From Conexibacter sp. (GTDB taxonomy: Bacteria > Actinomycetota > Thermoleophilia > Solirubrobacterales > 70-9), in assembly GCA_018263295.1 (NCBI GenBank), contig JADFCZ010000020.1, forward strand, positions 1 through 33,757: a stretch of 33,757 bases of DNA, given 5' to 3'. Below, in pieces: positions 1 through 8,439 of this stretch (the stretch's first letter is position 1; every line of letters begins with the position of its first letter). Position numbers and translations under genes: made by a program. Under the pieces are notes generated by a model that was not told the origin of the DNA, ran no database searches, and saw only the letters and a list, made by a program, of their open reading frames with translations.

Positions 1-86
1 TGATCGTCGTCGGCGTCGCCCTCGACACGGTCAAGCAGCTCGAGGCGCAGTTGATGATGAGGAACTACGAGGGGTTCTTGAAGTAG
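1..86 (+). CDS. secY: Preprotein translocase subunit SecY, C-terminal fragment
   Basis: Only the last 27 codons are in the window, read in frame 3 to a TAG at 84-86. The peptide ends VKQLEAQLMMRNYEGFLK, preceded by a hydrophobic IVVGVALD stretch. This is the typical end of SecY: the last transmembrane helix followed by a short cytosolic tail containing 'ETxRQIEAQLxxRxYEGFLK'-like residues. SecY is the channel subunit of the SecYEG translocon in the plasma membrane. Being followed by adk and map is the classical end of the spc ribosomal-protein operon, which supports the call. The start and most of the protein lie outside the window. Confidence 0.93.
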   Translation, partial: IVVGVALDTVKQLEAQLMMRNYEGFLK

Positions 87-92
87 GTCACC

Positions 93-131
93 GATCGGGA
101 TTCGGGTTGCATAGGAACCCAAATCCCGATC
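93..131 (+). terminator. Long hairpin just after secY, likely transcription terminator
   Basis: Two 16-nt arms (93-108 and 116-131) are complementary at 15 of 16 positions around a 7-nt loop (GCATAGG). The stem begins 7 nt after the secY stop. No U-tract follows, as is common for terminators in GC-rich actinobacteria. The single mismatch is C opposite A on the + strand and G opposite T on the other. It may end or attenuate the spc operon before the secreted-protein gene and adk; termination is inferred, the stem is seen. Confidence 0.6.
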
Positions 132-211
132 AGTACCGATCGTCGGCCAAGGCCTCGCCCGTTCGCCCCCCGCACCGCCGAGCTCGTCGATCGCCCGGCT
201 ACGCTCCCCCG

Positions 212-1051
212 ATGCCACGTCGCATCGCTCTCGCCGTCCTGACCGCCGCGCTGCTCATCTCCGCCCCGGCGGCCGCCGAGACTCCCCCTCCCGCCCTCGG
301 GGCCGACGCGCTCTGGGTCTGGTCCTGGGACGACCAGGACGAGCTCGGCGACTACGCCGTCGCCAACGGATTCGACCGGCTCTACCTCTACTCGGAGGGC
401 TTCGGGCCTAAGGCCGAGACCGCGATCGGGACGCTGGCCGGCCGCGGCCTGGCGGTCGAGGCGCTCGGCGGCGAGAAGCGCTGGGCCACCGACCACCGCG
501 ACGGGATGCTCGAGTTCGTCGCCGAGGCGCGCGACTATCAGCGGTCGGCGCCGCCCGCGGAGCGGCTGGCCGGGATCCACGTCGACGTCGAGCCCTACGG
601 CCTGAAGGCGTGGAAGCGGGACGAGCGGGGGACGGCGCTGTCGCTGGTGCGCTCGCTGCGCGCGGCCCGGCGCGCGGCCGGGCCGCTGCCCTTCGCCGCC
701 GACGTGCCCTTCTGGTTCGACGGGATCCGGCTCGGGGGCGGGCGGGGATCGCTGGCCGCGGCCGCGATCGCCGCGACCGACGCGGTGACGCTGATGGCCT
801 ACCGCGACACCGGCCCCGCCGTCATCGACGTCGCTCGCGCCGAGGTCCGGCTCGCCGGCCGGGTCGGCGAGCGGGCAACGGTCGGGGTCGAGACCGGCGA
901 GGTGCGGCCCGAGCAGGTGACGTTCGCGGAGGAGGGGAGGGCGGCCCTGATCGTGGCGATCGCGGCCGTGCGGACGGCCTTCGATGGGGATCCGGGCTTC
1001 GGGGGCATCGCGATCCACCATTACGGCTCGATTTCCGAGCTCGGCCCGTAG
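212..1051 (+). CDS. Secreted TIM-barrel-like (GH18-like) protein of unknown substrate
   Basis: A protein of 279 aa from ATG 212; the frame is open upstream to 107, but that part is arginine/proline-rich and overlaps the post-secY hairpin, so ATG 212 was preferred. It begins MPRR followed by a hydrophobic core and an AAAE cleavage-like site near residue 22, indicating Sec export. The mature part reads like a beta/alpha barrel: WVWSWDD near the N-terminus, HVDVEPYG with D125 and E127, VTLMAYRD, VGVETGE and a terminal IAIHHYGS. The D-x-E strand end and the LMAYR strand recall GH18 chitinase-type barrels, where such acidic residues are catalytic, but the full DxxDxDxE motif is absent. It sits between secY and adk, where most bacteria have no gene. 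Enzymatic activity is inference. Confidence 0.72.
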   Translation: MPRRIALAVLTAALLISAPAAAETPPPALGADALWVWSWDDQDELGDYAVANGFDRLYLYSEGFGPKAETAIGTLAGRGLAVEALGGEKRWATDHRDGMLEFVAEARDYQRSAPPAERLAGIHVDVEPYGLKAWKRDERGTALSLVRSLRAARRAAGPLPFAADVPFWFDGIRLGGGRGSLAAAAIAATDAVTLMAYRDTGPAVIDVARAEVRLAGRVGERATVGVETGEVRPEQVTFAEEGRAALIVAIAAVRTAFDGDPGFGGIAIHHYGSISELGP

Positions 1052-1100
1052 GAATCCCGGATAACGGCGCCGCGGGGCGAACGGTAGCCTGCAACCTCCC

Positions 1101-1775
1101 GTGTCCGAGCTGAACCTCATCCTCCTCGGTCCCCCCGGGTCCGGCAAGGGAACGCAGGGCGAGCGCCTGCAGGAGGACTTCCGCCTGCCCTATTACGCGA
1201 CCGGCGACATCCTCAGGGCCGCGGTCGCCGAGGGGACCGAGCTCGGCCGGACCGCCAAGGAATACATGGACCGCGGCGATCTCGTGCCCGACGAGGTGAT
1301 CATCGGCGTCATCGCCGAGCGGGTCGAGGGTGCCGAGGCCGCCGACGGCTTCATCCTCGACGGCTTCCCCCGCACCGTCGGCCAGGCGGACGCGCTTGGT
1401 GAGGAGATGGAGGGCCTCGGCCGCTCGATCACCGCCGCGGTGCTGATCGACGTCAGCGACGAGGAGGTCGTCCGCCGGCTCGGCGGCCGCCGCACCTGCG
1501 CCAAGAACGGCCACATCTTCCACGTCGACTTCGACCCGCCGAAGAACGAGGACGTCTGCGACATCTGCGGCGCCCGGCTGATCGTCCGCGACGACGACAA
1601 GCCCGAGGTGATCCGCCACCGCCTCGAGACCTACCACGAGAAGACGAAGCCGTTGGTCGACTTCTACGAGGAGCGGGGCGTGCTCAAGCGGGTCGACGGC
1701 TCGCTCGAGCCCGAGGAGGTCGGCAACCGGATCAGGGCGCTGCTCGCGACCCTGCGGATGGAAGAAGAGCTCTGA
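1101..1775 (+). CDS. adk: Adenylate kinase, zinc-LID type
   Basis: Protein of 224 aa from a GTG start at 1101. It interconverts ATP + AMP and 2 ADP in the cytosol. The Walker A loop GPPGSGKGT is at residues 10-18, the AMP-binding YYATGDILR near 31-39, and the FILDGFPRT segment near 84-92. The LID is the long form with candidate zinc ligands C133, H138, C153 and C156, so a C-x4-H / C-x2-C variant of the usual four-cysteine site. The carboxyl part RHRLETYHEKTKPLVDFY is canonical. It is followed after 4 nt by map, as in the distal spc operon of many bacteria. Identification is secure; zinc occupancy is inferred from the ligand pattern. Confidence 0.97.
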   Translation: MSELNLILLGPPGSGKGTQGERLQEDFRLPYYATGDILRAAVAEGTELGRTAKEYMDRGDLVPDEVIIGVIAERVEGAEAADGFILDGFPRTVGQADALGEEMEGLGRSITAAVLIDVSDEEVVRRLGGRRTCAKNGHIFHVDFDPPKNEDVCDICGARLIVRDDDKPEVIRHRLETYHEKTKPLVDFYEERGVLKRVDGSLEPEEVGNRIRALLATLRMEEEL

Positions 1776-1779
1776 CGCC

Positions 1780-2535
1780 TTGATCGTCCCGAAGACTCCG
1801 GAGCAGGTCGACAAGATGGCCGCCGCCGGGGACATCCTGGCTCGCTGCCTGAAGATGCTGAAGAAGAGCGCCCGCCCCGGCGTGACGACGCTCGACCTCG
1901 ACCTCGCGGCGGAGAAGTTCATCCGCTCGCAGGGGGCCGAGGCGGCCTTCAAGGGCTACAACGGCTTCCCCGGCTCGATCTGCGCCTCGCCGAACTCCAT
2001 GGTCGTCCACGGTATCCCCGGCTCCTACGAGCTCAAGCGCGGCGACCTGATCTCGCTCGACGTCGGCGTCACCCTCGACGGCTGGGTCGCCGACGCCGCG
2101 TTCACGATCCCGATCGGCCCCGTCTCCGAGCCGGCGGTCCAGCTGCTCGAGACGACCAAGGACTCGCTGTTCTGCGGGATCGCGGAGGCGAAGGCGGGGA
2201 ACCACCTCGGCGACGTCTCGGCGGCGATCCAGGAACGGGTCGAGCGCGACGGCCTCGCGGTGATCCGCAGCCTCGTCGGCCACGGGATCGGCCGGCGGAT
2301 GCACGAGGACCCGCAGATCCCGAACTTCGGCGAGCCCGGCAAGGGCCCGAAGCTCGAGGAGGGGATGACCTTCGCGATCGAGCCGATGGTGAACATCGGC
2401 TCGCCCGAGATCAGGATGGGCTCCGACAACTGGGCCGTCTATTCGGAGGACGGCTCGCTTGCGGCCCACTTCGAGTTCACCGTCGCGGTCGGCGAGGACG
2501 GCCCGCGGATTCTGACTCCGTGGCACGAGGACTAG
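1780..2535 (+). CDS. map: Methionine aminopeptidase, type I
   Basis: Protein of 251 aa from a TTG start at 1780, four nucleotides after the adk stop, implying translational coupling. It removes the initiator methionine from nascent proteins and needs two metal ions. The dinuclear site is complete: D94 (ISLDVG), D105 (WVAD), H168 (VGHGIG), E201 (FAIEPM) and E232 (HFEFTVAV), and the substrate-contacting H77 (VVHGIP) is present. The length matches the short type Ia form without an N-terminal SH3-binding extension. Normally infA and rpmJ would follow; here a glycoside hydrolase gene starts 16 nt inside the map 3' end. Very secure assignment. Confidence 0.97.
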   Translation: MIVPKTPEQVDKMAAAGDILARCLKMLKKSARPGVTTLDLDLAAEKFIRSQGAEAAFKGYNGFPGSICASPNSMVVHGIPGSYELKRGDLISLDVGVTLDGWVADAAFTIPIGPVSEPAVQLLETTKDSLFCGIAEAKAGNHLGDVSAAIQERVERDGLAVIRSLVGHGIGRRMHEDPQIPNFGEPGKGPKLEEGMTFAIEPMVNIGSPEIRMGSDNWAVYSEDGSLAAHFEFTVAVGEDGPRILTPWHED

Positions 2536-4022
2536 AGCCCGCCGCCTCCGCGGCAGCGGCGAGGTCCGCACGCTGGCCCGGCGGGGCCGTCGTCTACGAG
2601 ATCTACCCGCGCTCGTTCCAGGACGGCGACGGCGACGGGATCGGCGACCTGCCTGGGATCCGAAGCCGCCTGCCCTACCTCGAGTGGCTCGGCGTCGACG
2701 CGATCTGGCTCGCGCCGATCTACGCCTCCCCGCTCGCCGACTACGGCTACGACGTCTCCGACCACCGGGCGATCGCGCCCGAGTACGGCACCGATCGCGA
2801 CTTCGACCTGCTCGTCGCCGACGCCCACGACCGCGGCATCCGGGTCGTCCTCGACCTGGTCGTCTCCCACACCTCGATCGAGCACCCCTGGTTCCGCGAG
2901 CGACCGGACTTCTACGTCTGGGCGGACGGCCCCGAGCCCCCGAACAACTGGCTCGCGTCTTTCGGGGGACCGGCCTGGAGCCCGGACCCGGTCAGCGGCC
3001 GGCTCTACCTGCACTCCTTCTATCCCGAACAGCCCGACCTCGACTGGCGCAACCCCGAGGTGCGAGCGGCGATGGCCGGGGTCGTCCGGCACTGGGTCGG
3101 CCGCGGCGTCGACGGCTTCCGGATCGACGCCGTCGACCGGATGGTCAAGGACGCCGGCCTCCGCGACGACCCGCCGGCCGAGGCGCCCTTCCCGCTGCCG
3201 ATGCCCGAGGAGCTGCGGAAGCTCGACCTGATCCACTCCCGCGACTCGCCCGAGATCGCGCTCGCGCTCGCGACGCTGCGCGAGGCGGCGGGGGACGTGC
3301 CGCTGATCGGCGAGGTCTACCTGCCGGTCGCGCGCATCCTGCCGTACCTCGAGTACCTCGACGCCGCCTTCGCCTTCGACCTGCTCCACGCCGACTGGGA
3401 CGCCGAGCACCTCGCCGCGGCGATCGAGCGTTCGAGCGCCGCCGGCGGCGTCGCCTGGGTCACCTCCAACCACGACTTCCCGCGGGTCGCGACCCGGTGG
3501 GGGGAGGAGAACACCCGGGCCGCCGCGGTCCTGCTGCTGACCCTCGGCGATACCGCCTTCCTCTACCAGGGGGAGGAGCTCGGGATGGTCGACGGCGGCC
3601 CTGCCGACCCTCCGCGCGACCGCTTCGGGCGGGACGGCTGCCGCCGGCCCATGCAGTGGGACGGCTCGCACGCCGGCGGCTTCACCGCCGGCGACCCCTG
3701 GCTCGCACCGGTCGACCCCGAGAGCCGCAACGCGGACTCCGAGGCGGCGGACGAGGGATCGGTCCTCAACCTCTTCCGGCGGCTGATCGAGCTTCGCCGC
3801 GAGATCGACGGCGCCCCGGTCAGGGTGAGCTCGCCGGCGAACACGCTCGTCTTCGACCGCGGCCGCCACCGGGTCGCGATCAACCTCGGCGACGGCCCGG
3901 CGACGGTGGCGCTGCCGGAGGGGGCGACCGTGGTGCTCGAGACCGCCGCCGGCGCCGCGAGGGCCGTAACGGACGGCGTCGAGATCGACGGGCACGCGGC
4001 AGTCGTGACCCGCATCGGCTGA
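2520..4022 (+). CDS. GH13 alpha-glucosidase (oligo-1,6-glucosidase/alpha-amylase family)
   Basis: Protein of 500 aa from GTG 2520, which lies inside map. No signal peptide is seen, so it should act in the cytosol. It starts with the family hallmark YEIYPRSFQDGDGDGIGDL and carries the four GH13 regions: DLVVSH (D112-H117), GFRIDAVD with nucleophile D203, GEVYL with acid/base E265, and SNHD with transition-state D319. QPDLDW and HPWF are typical of alpha-glucosidases that hydrolyse short alpha-glucosides. The C-terminal beta domain is short. Immediately downstream is a carbohydrate ABC importer, so the enzyme most likely splits the imported disaccharide or oligosaccharide. Exact linkage (maltose, isomaltose, trehalose, sucrose) cannot be read from sequence. 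Confidence 0.93.
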   Translation: MARGLEPAASAAAARSARWPGGAVVYEIYPRSFQDGDGDGIGDLPGIRSRLPYLEWLGVDAIWLAPIYASPLADYGYDVSDHRAIAPEYGTDRDFDLLVADAHDRGIRVVLDLVVSHTSIEHPWFRERPDFYVWADGPEPPNNWLASFGGPAWSPDPVSGRLYLHSFYPEQPDLDWRNPEVRAAMAGVVRHWVGRGVDGFRIDAVDRMVKDAGLRDDPPAEAPFPLPMPEELRKLDLIHSRDSPEIALALATLREAAGDVPLIGEVYLPVARILPYLEYLDAAFAFDLLHADWDAEHLAAAIERSSAAGGVAWVTSNHDFPRVATRWGEENTRAAAVLLLTLGDTAFLYQGEELGMVDGGPADPPRDRFGRDGCRRPMQWDGSHAGGFTAGDPWLAPVDPESRNADSEAADEGSVLNLFRRLIELRREIDGAPVRVSSPANTLVFDRGRHRVAINLGDGPATVALPEGATVVLETAAGAARAVTDGVEIDGHAAVVTRIG

Positions 4023-4105
4023 CGGAGGCGTCCCGGGCGTTTATCGGCCCCGGGGCCCGGGTAGGAGGATCGCCAAGGCGGCCGGCCGGTCGCCGGGAGT
4101 GAGAG

Positions 4106-4120
4106 AAGGGGCGGCCCCTT
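4106..4120 (+). promoter_or_regulatory. Palindrome covering the RBS and start of the sugar-binding lipoprotein gene
   Basis: AAGGGGC-G-GCCCCTT is a perfect 7+1+7 palindrome. Its left arm holds the likely Shine-Dalgarno (AAGGGG) and its right arm ends on the first two bases of the TTG start at 4119. In RNA it can form a 6-bp stem with a CGG loop that hides both the ribosome-binding site and the start codon. It could act as a translational brake or as a DNA operator; both roles are inferred. Confidence 0.4.
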
Positions 4121-5423
4121 GGGAGAGGGAACCTCAGAACGCGCGGGACGCGCACTACGACGATCCGTGGCAGCGACGCTGCTCGGCTGCCTGGTGGCCG
4201 CAGCGCTCGTCGTCTCAGCCTGCGGCGACGACGAGTCCGGGGGGCCGACCGAGCTCAGCTTCTTCATCTTCAACGAGCCGAGCGGGATCCTCCCGAAGAT
4301 CGCCGACAGCTGCTCGAAGTCTTCGAACGGGGAGTACACGGTCTCGTTCGAGTACCTGCCGAACGAGGCCGACCAGCAGCGCGAGCAGCTCGTGCGCCGG
4401 CTCGGGGCGGAGGACAGCTCGATCGACATCATGGGCATGGACGTGATCTGGACCGGCGAGTTCGCGAACGCCGGCTGGGTGGAGCAGTGGACCGGCGCCG
4501 AGGAGAAGGCCGCGACCCAGGGCGTATTCCCGAGCGTCGCCGAGACCGCGCGCTTCGAGGACAAGCTCTGGGCGGCGCCGATCTGGACCAACACCCAGCT
4601 GCTCTGGTACCGCACCGACCGGGTACCGAAGCCGCCCAAGACCTGGGACGAGATGCTCGACCAGGCCGCGAAGATCGGCAAGGACGGTCTGATCCAGGTC
4701 CAGGCCGACCGCTACGAGGGCCTCGTCGTCTGGCTCAACTCGATGGTCGAGTCGGCCGGGACGAGCATCGTCCAGCCCGACAACGCGCAGGAGGTCGACC
4801 TCAGCAGCCCGCAGACCGACAAGGCGCTCGGGCTCATGGTCGAGCTCGCCAACTCCGAGGCCGCCGACCCGTCGCAGTCGACGTCGAACGAGGACACCTC
4901 GCGGCTGTCGTTCGAGGCTGGTTCCTCGAGCTTCATGATCAACTACCCGTTCGTCTACCCGAGCGCGAAGGAGAACGCGCCCGACGTCTTCAAGAACCTC
5001 GGCGAGGCGCTGTACCCGCGGGTCGACGCGAACCGCCCGTCGGCGCCGCCGCTCGGCGGGATCAACCTCGGCGTCTCCAGCTACTCGGAGCACAAGCAGG
5101 AGGCCTTCGACGCGATCGAGTGCATGATCGCGCCGAAGAACCAGATCGAGATCGCGACCGCCGGCGGGCTGCCGCCGGTGACCGAGAGCCTCTACGACGA
5201 AAAGGCCATCGACGACGTCTATCCGGGCTTCGCCGACCTGATCCGCCAGTCGATCGACCAGGCGGCACCGCGCCCGGTGACGCCCGCCTATCAGGACCTC
5301 TCGCTGGCGATCCAGCGGACGATCCACCCGCTCGCCGACATCTCACCCGACGACGTCGGATCCACCGTCACCGAGCTTCGCGACAACGTCCAGACCGCCC
5401 TGAACGTGGAGGGACTGCTCTGA
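4119..5423 (+). CDS. Carbohydrate ABC transporter substrate-binding lipoprotein
   Basis: Protein of 434 aa. TTG 4119 was chosen because a GAAGGGG ribosome-binding site lies just upstream; GTG 4167 is an alternative that would still leave a signal peptide. Arginines at residues 8-15 are followed by a hydrophobic stretch and the lipobox VSAC with C35, so it is lipid-anchored on the outer face of the membrane. The mature part resembles family 1 extracellular solute-binding proteins of the maltose/trehalose type: [12 protein letters not shown] near the start, [32 protein letters not shown], and [22 protein letters not shown]. Two permease genes and an ATPase gene follow in the same operon, and a GH13 alpha-glucosidase precedes it, pointing to an alpha-glucoside ligand. 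Confidence 0.93.
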   Translation: MGEGTSERAGRALRRSVAATLLGCLVAAALVVSACGDDESGGPTELSFFIFNEPSGILPKIADSCSKSSNGEYTVSFEYLPNEADQQREQLVRRLGAEDSSIDIMGMDVIWTGEFANAGWVEQWTGAEEKAATQGVFPSVAETARFEDKLWAAPIWTNTQLLWYRTDRVPKPPKTWDEMLDQAAKIGKDGLIQVQADRYEGLVVWLNSMVESAGTSIVQPDNAQEVDLSSPQTDKALGLMVELANSEAADPSQSTSNEDTSRLSFEAGSSSFMINYPFVYPSAKENAPDVFKNLGEALYPRVDANRPSAPPLGGINLGVSSYSEHKQEAFDAIECMIAPKNQIEIATAGGLPPVTESLYDEKAIDDVYPGFADLIRQSIDQAAPRPVTPAYQDLSLAIQRTIHPLADISPDDVGSTVTELRDNVQTALNVEGLL

Positions 5424-6376
5424 TGGAAGCGGCCACGTCAGCTCCCGCGGCCGAGGCCGCGACCAGCTCGGGCAAGGCGAAGAAGCCGCCGCTGAGCGAC
5501 CGCGCACGCTCCGAGCGCCGCCTCGGCTGGCTGCTCTGCGCGCCGGCAGTCCTGGCGATGCTGCTCGTCACCGCCTACCCGATCATCTACGCGTTCGTCC
5601 TCAGCCTCCAGCGCTTCGACCTCCGCTTCCCGGACGAGCGCGAGTTCGTCGGGCTCTCCAATTACGTCGACGTCCTCACCTCGAGCCTGTGGTGGACCGA
5701 CGTCGCCAACACGCTCGGGGTGACCGTCGTCTCGGTCGCGATCGAGTTCACGCTCGGCATGGCGATCGCCCTGCTCATGCACCGGGCGATCTTCGGCCGC
5801 GGGGTGGTGCGGACCTCGGTCCTGATCCCCTACGGGATCGTCACAGTCGTCGCCGCTTTCACCTGGCAGTTCGCGTTCCAGCCCGACACCGGCTTCGTCA
5901 ACCAGCTCCCGTTCGTCGCCGACGACATGAACTGGTTCGGCGAGCGGTTCAGCGCCTTCTTCGTGATCATCCTCGCCGAGGTCTGGAAGACGACGCCGTT
6001 CATCGCACTACTCCTGCTGGCGGGGATGACGACGATCGACGACGGCCTCTACGAGGCGGCCAAGGTCGACGGCGCCAACGCCGTCCAGCGGTTCTTCCGG
6101 ATCACGCTGCCGCTGATGAAGCCCGCGATCCTCGTCGCGCTGCTGTTCCGGACCCTCGACGCCTTCCGCGTCTTCGACTCGATCTTCGTGATGACCAGAG
6201 GCTCCGTCGACACCGAGTCGGTATCGATCCTCGGCTACAACCAGCTCATATCGAGACTCAACCTCGGGCTCGGTTCCGCGGTCTCGGTGCTGATCTTCGT
6301 CTGCGTCCTGATCATCGCGTTCCTGTTCGTCAAGGGCTTCGGCACGTCGGTGCCGGGCAAGGAGGACGACCGATGA
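5423..6376 (+). CDS. Sugar ABC transporter permease, MalF-like
   Basis: Protein of 317 aa whose ATG overlaps the stop of the binding-protein gene (TGATG). After a 34-residue hydrophilic N-terminus it shows about six membrane helices, the first being [20 protein letters not shown]. The EAA loop that docks on the ATPase is [15 protein letters not shown] starting at E211, followed by [10 protein letters not shown]. The gene order (binding protein, MalF-like, MalG-like) and length fit the first permease of a carbohydrate uptake transporter-1 family importer. It lacks the large periplasmic loop of enterobacterial MalF, as usual in Gram-positive lineages. The substrate is inferred from the neighbours only. 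Confidence 0.94.
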   Translation: MEAATSAPAAEAATSSGKAKKPPLSDRARSERRLGWLLCAPAVLAMLLVTAYPIIYAFVLSLQRFDLRFPDEREFVGLSNYVDVLTSSLWWTDVANTLGVTVVSVAIEFTLGMAIALLMHRAIFGRGVVRTSVLIPYGIVTVVAAFTWQFAFQPDTGFVNQLPFVADDMNWFGERFSAFFVIILAEVWKTTPFIALLLLAGMTTIDDGLYEAAKVDGANAVQRFFRITLPLMKPAILVALLFRTLDAFRVFDSIFVMTRGSVDTESVSILGYNQLISRLNLGLGSAVSVLIFVCVLIIAFLFVKGFGTSVPGKEDDR

Positions 6377-7239
6377 CCGAGCAGCGCACAGCCCAGGAAC
6401 GGATCATCTGGCTGCTGGGGATCGTCGTCGTGATCTTCTACGCGCTGTTCCCGGTGTTGTGGATCATCTCGCTGTCGCTGAAGACCCCGGCGACGGTGAC
6501 GGTGACGCCGAACGAGGGCTTCTGGGGAACGCTCGTCCCCAGCGAAGCGACCTTCAAGAACTACGAGGCCCTTTTCACCGACGGACTCGACGGGCCGTTC
6601 CTGAAGCCGCTGATCAACTCGATCGGGATCGCGCTGATCGCGACGGTGATCGCGATCGTCCTCGCGTCGTTCGCCGCCTACGCGATCGCGCGCCTCGACT
6701 TCCCGGGCAAGACCGCCGTCCTCGGCGGCGCGCTCGCGATCGCGATGTTCCCGGCGATCTCGACGGTCGGACCGCTGTTCGACATGTGGCGCGCCCTCGG
6801 CCTCTACGACACCTGGGCGGGGCTGATCATCCCCTACCTGAGCTTTTCGCTGCCGCTCGCGATCTACACGCTCGTCGCCTTCTTCCGCGAGATCCCTTGG
6901 GAGCTCGAACAGGCGGCCCAGGTCGACGGGGCGACGCCGTTTCAGGCGTTCCGGAAGGTGATCGTGCCGCTTGCGACCCCGGGCATGTTCACGGCGGCGA
7001 TCCTCGTCTTCATCTTCGCCTGGAACGACTTCCTGTTCGCGATCTCGCTGACCAGCTCGGACGCGTCGCGGACGGTCCCGGCGGCACTCGCATTCTTCAC
7101 CGGCGACTCCCAGTTCACACAGCCGTTCGCGAACATCGCGGCGGCGGCGGTGATCGTGACGATCCCGATCATCATCTTCGTACTCATCTTCCAGCGGCGG
7201 ATCGTCGCCGGACTGACCTCCGGCGCCGTCAAGGGCTAG
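6373..7239 (+). CDS. Sugar ABC transporter permease, MalG-like
   Basis: Protein of 288 aa; its ATG at 6373 overlaps the previous stop by 4 nt (ATGA), so the two permeases are translationally coupled. About six helices are visible, beginning [20 protein letters not shown], followed by SLKTPATV as in MalG-type proteins. The ATPase-docking loop is [17 protein letters not shown] from residue 177, then [21 protein letters not shown] near the end is typical of this subunit. It pairs with the upstream permease to form the membrane channel of the importer. Eighteen nucleotides separate it from the ATPase gene. Confidence 0.94.
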   Translation: MTEQRTAQERIIWLLGIVVVIFYALFPVLWIISLSLKTPATVTVTPNEGFWGTLVPSEATFKNYEALFTDGLDGPFLKPLINSIGIALIATVIAIVLASFAAYAIARLDFPGKTAVLGGALAIAMFPAISTVGPLFDMWRALGLYDTWAGLIIPYLSFSLPLAIYTLVAFFREIPWELEQAAQVDGATPFQAFRKVIVPLATPGMFTAAILVFIFAWNDFLFAISLTSSDASRTVPAALAFFTGDSQFTQPFANIAAAAVIVTIPIIIFVLIFQRRIVAGLTSGAVKG

Positions 7240-7257
7240 AGAGGAGACCCAGGGCAG

Positions 7258-8427
7258 ATGGCAGAGATCACTCTCGACAAGGTCACCAAGCGGTTCCCCG
7301 ACGGGACCGAGGCGGTCAAGCAGCTCGACCTCGACATCGCCGACGGCGAGTTCCTGATCCTCGTCGGGCCGTCGGGCTGCGGCAAGTCGACCGCGCTGCG
7401 GATGATCGCCGGCCTCGAGGACATCTCCGACGGCGAGCTGCGGATCGGCGAGAACGTCGTCAACGGCAAGGCGCCGAAGGACCGCGACATCGCAATGGTC
7501 TTCCAGAACTACGCGCTCTACCCGCACATGACCGTGCGCGAGAACATGGCCTTCCCGCTGAAGATGGCGAAGGTCGAACAGTCGAAGATCGACGAGATGG
7601 TCGAGAACGCCGCGCAGATCCTCGACCTCACCGAGCACCTCGACCGCAAGCCCTCGAACCTCTCCGGCGGTCAGCGCCAGCGGGTGGCGATGGGCCGGGC
7701 GATCGTCCGCGAGCCGAAGGCGTTCCTGATGGACGAGCCGCTCTCGAACCTCGACGCGAAGCTCCGGGTCCAGATGCGGGCCGAGGTCTCGCGGATCCAG
7801 AACCGGCTCGAGACGACGACGGTCTACGTCACCCACGACCAGACCGAGGCGATGACGCTCGGCGACCGGGTCGCGGTGATGCGGAAGGGCGAGCTCCAGC
7901 AGGTCGGCAGCCCGCAGGAGCTCTACGACCACCCGGTGAACCTCTTCGTCGCCGGCTTCATCGGCTCGCCCTCGATGAACTTCATGCCGGTCGAGGTCTC
8001 GGGCCGGACCGCGAAGCTGCCCTTCTGCGAGGTCGAGATCAGCGAGGCGACGGTGAGCTCGCTCGAATCGCACTCGGCCCAGAACCTGATGGCGGGGGTT
8101 CGCCCCGAGCACTTCGAGGACGCGAAGCTGATCGGCGATCAGGAGGGCCCGCGCTTCGAGGTCGAGGTCTCGATCCTCGAGTCGATGGGCTCGGAGCTCT
8201 ACGTCTACTTCGACACCGACGCCGAGGTCCGTGCCGAGCAGCTCGACGAGCTCGCGGCGGACACCGGCGGCGAGTCGGCGTCGGAGTCGGGGCAGATCGT
8301 CGCCCGGCTCGACGCGACCAGTGAGGCCAAGCGGGGGGAGCGGATCGAGCTCTGGATGGACCCGACGAAGCTCCACTTCTTCGATCTCGAGTCGGGCGAG
8401 CGGGTCGCCGCGGCCGACGAGGGCTGA
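7258..8427 (+). CDS. Sugar ABC transporter ATPase, MsmX/UgpC/MalK type
   Basis: Protein of 389 aa from ATG 7258 with AGGAGA and CAGGGCAG just upstream. It energises the preceding importer. Motifs seen: Walker A GPSGCGKST at 37-45, Q-loop in AMVFQNYALYPHM, signature LSGGQ at 135-139, Walker B LMDEP with D159 and E160, and switch H193 (VTHDQTEAM). After residue ~235 a C-terminal OB/TOBE regulatory domain follows (GSPSMNFMPVEV, MAGVRPEHF), as in MalK-like subunits. The length is a little over the usual 360-370 because of an acidic insert near residues 320-345. Having a dedicated ATPase gene in the cluster suggests the importer does not rely on a shared MsiK-type ATPase. Confidence 0.95.
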   Translation: MAEITLDKVTKRFPDGTEAVKQLDLDIADGEFLILVGPSGCGKSTALRMIAGLEDISDGELRIGENVVNGKAPKDRDIAMVFQNYALYPHMTVRENMAFPLKMAKVEQSKIDEMVENAAQILDLTEHLDRKPSNLSGGQRQRVAMGRAIVREPKAFLMDEPLSNLDAKLRVQMRAEVSRIQNRLETTTVYVTHDQTEAMTLGDRVAVMRKGELQQVGSPQELYDHPVNLFVAGFIGSPSMNFMPVEVSGRTAKLPFCEVEISEATVSSLESHSAQNLMAGVRPEHFEDAKLIGDQEGPRFEVEVSILESMGSELYVYFDTDAEVRAEQLDELAADTGGESASESGQIVARLDATSEAKRGERIELWMDPTKLHFFDLESGERVAAADEG

Positions 8428-8439
8428 GCGCGGACCCGC

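Noticed and set aside
4032-4061. CCCGGGC/GCCCGGG pairing after the GH13 gene as a terminator
   Set aside because: Only 7 bp with a 16-nt loop in very GC-rich sequence, no U-tract, and alternative pairings are equally good; likely chance.
6235-8376. A 713-codon minus-strand open frame opposite the sugar importer genes
   Set aside because: Antisense to MalG-like and ATPase genes with complete motifs; Arg/Asp/Glu-rich low-complexity product.
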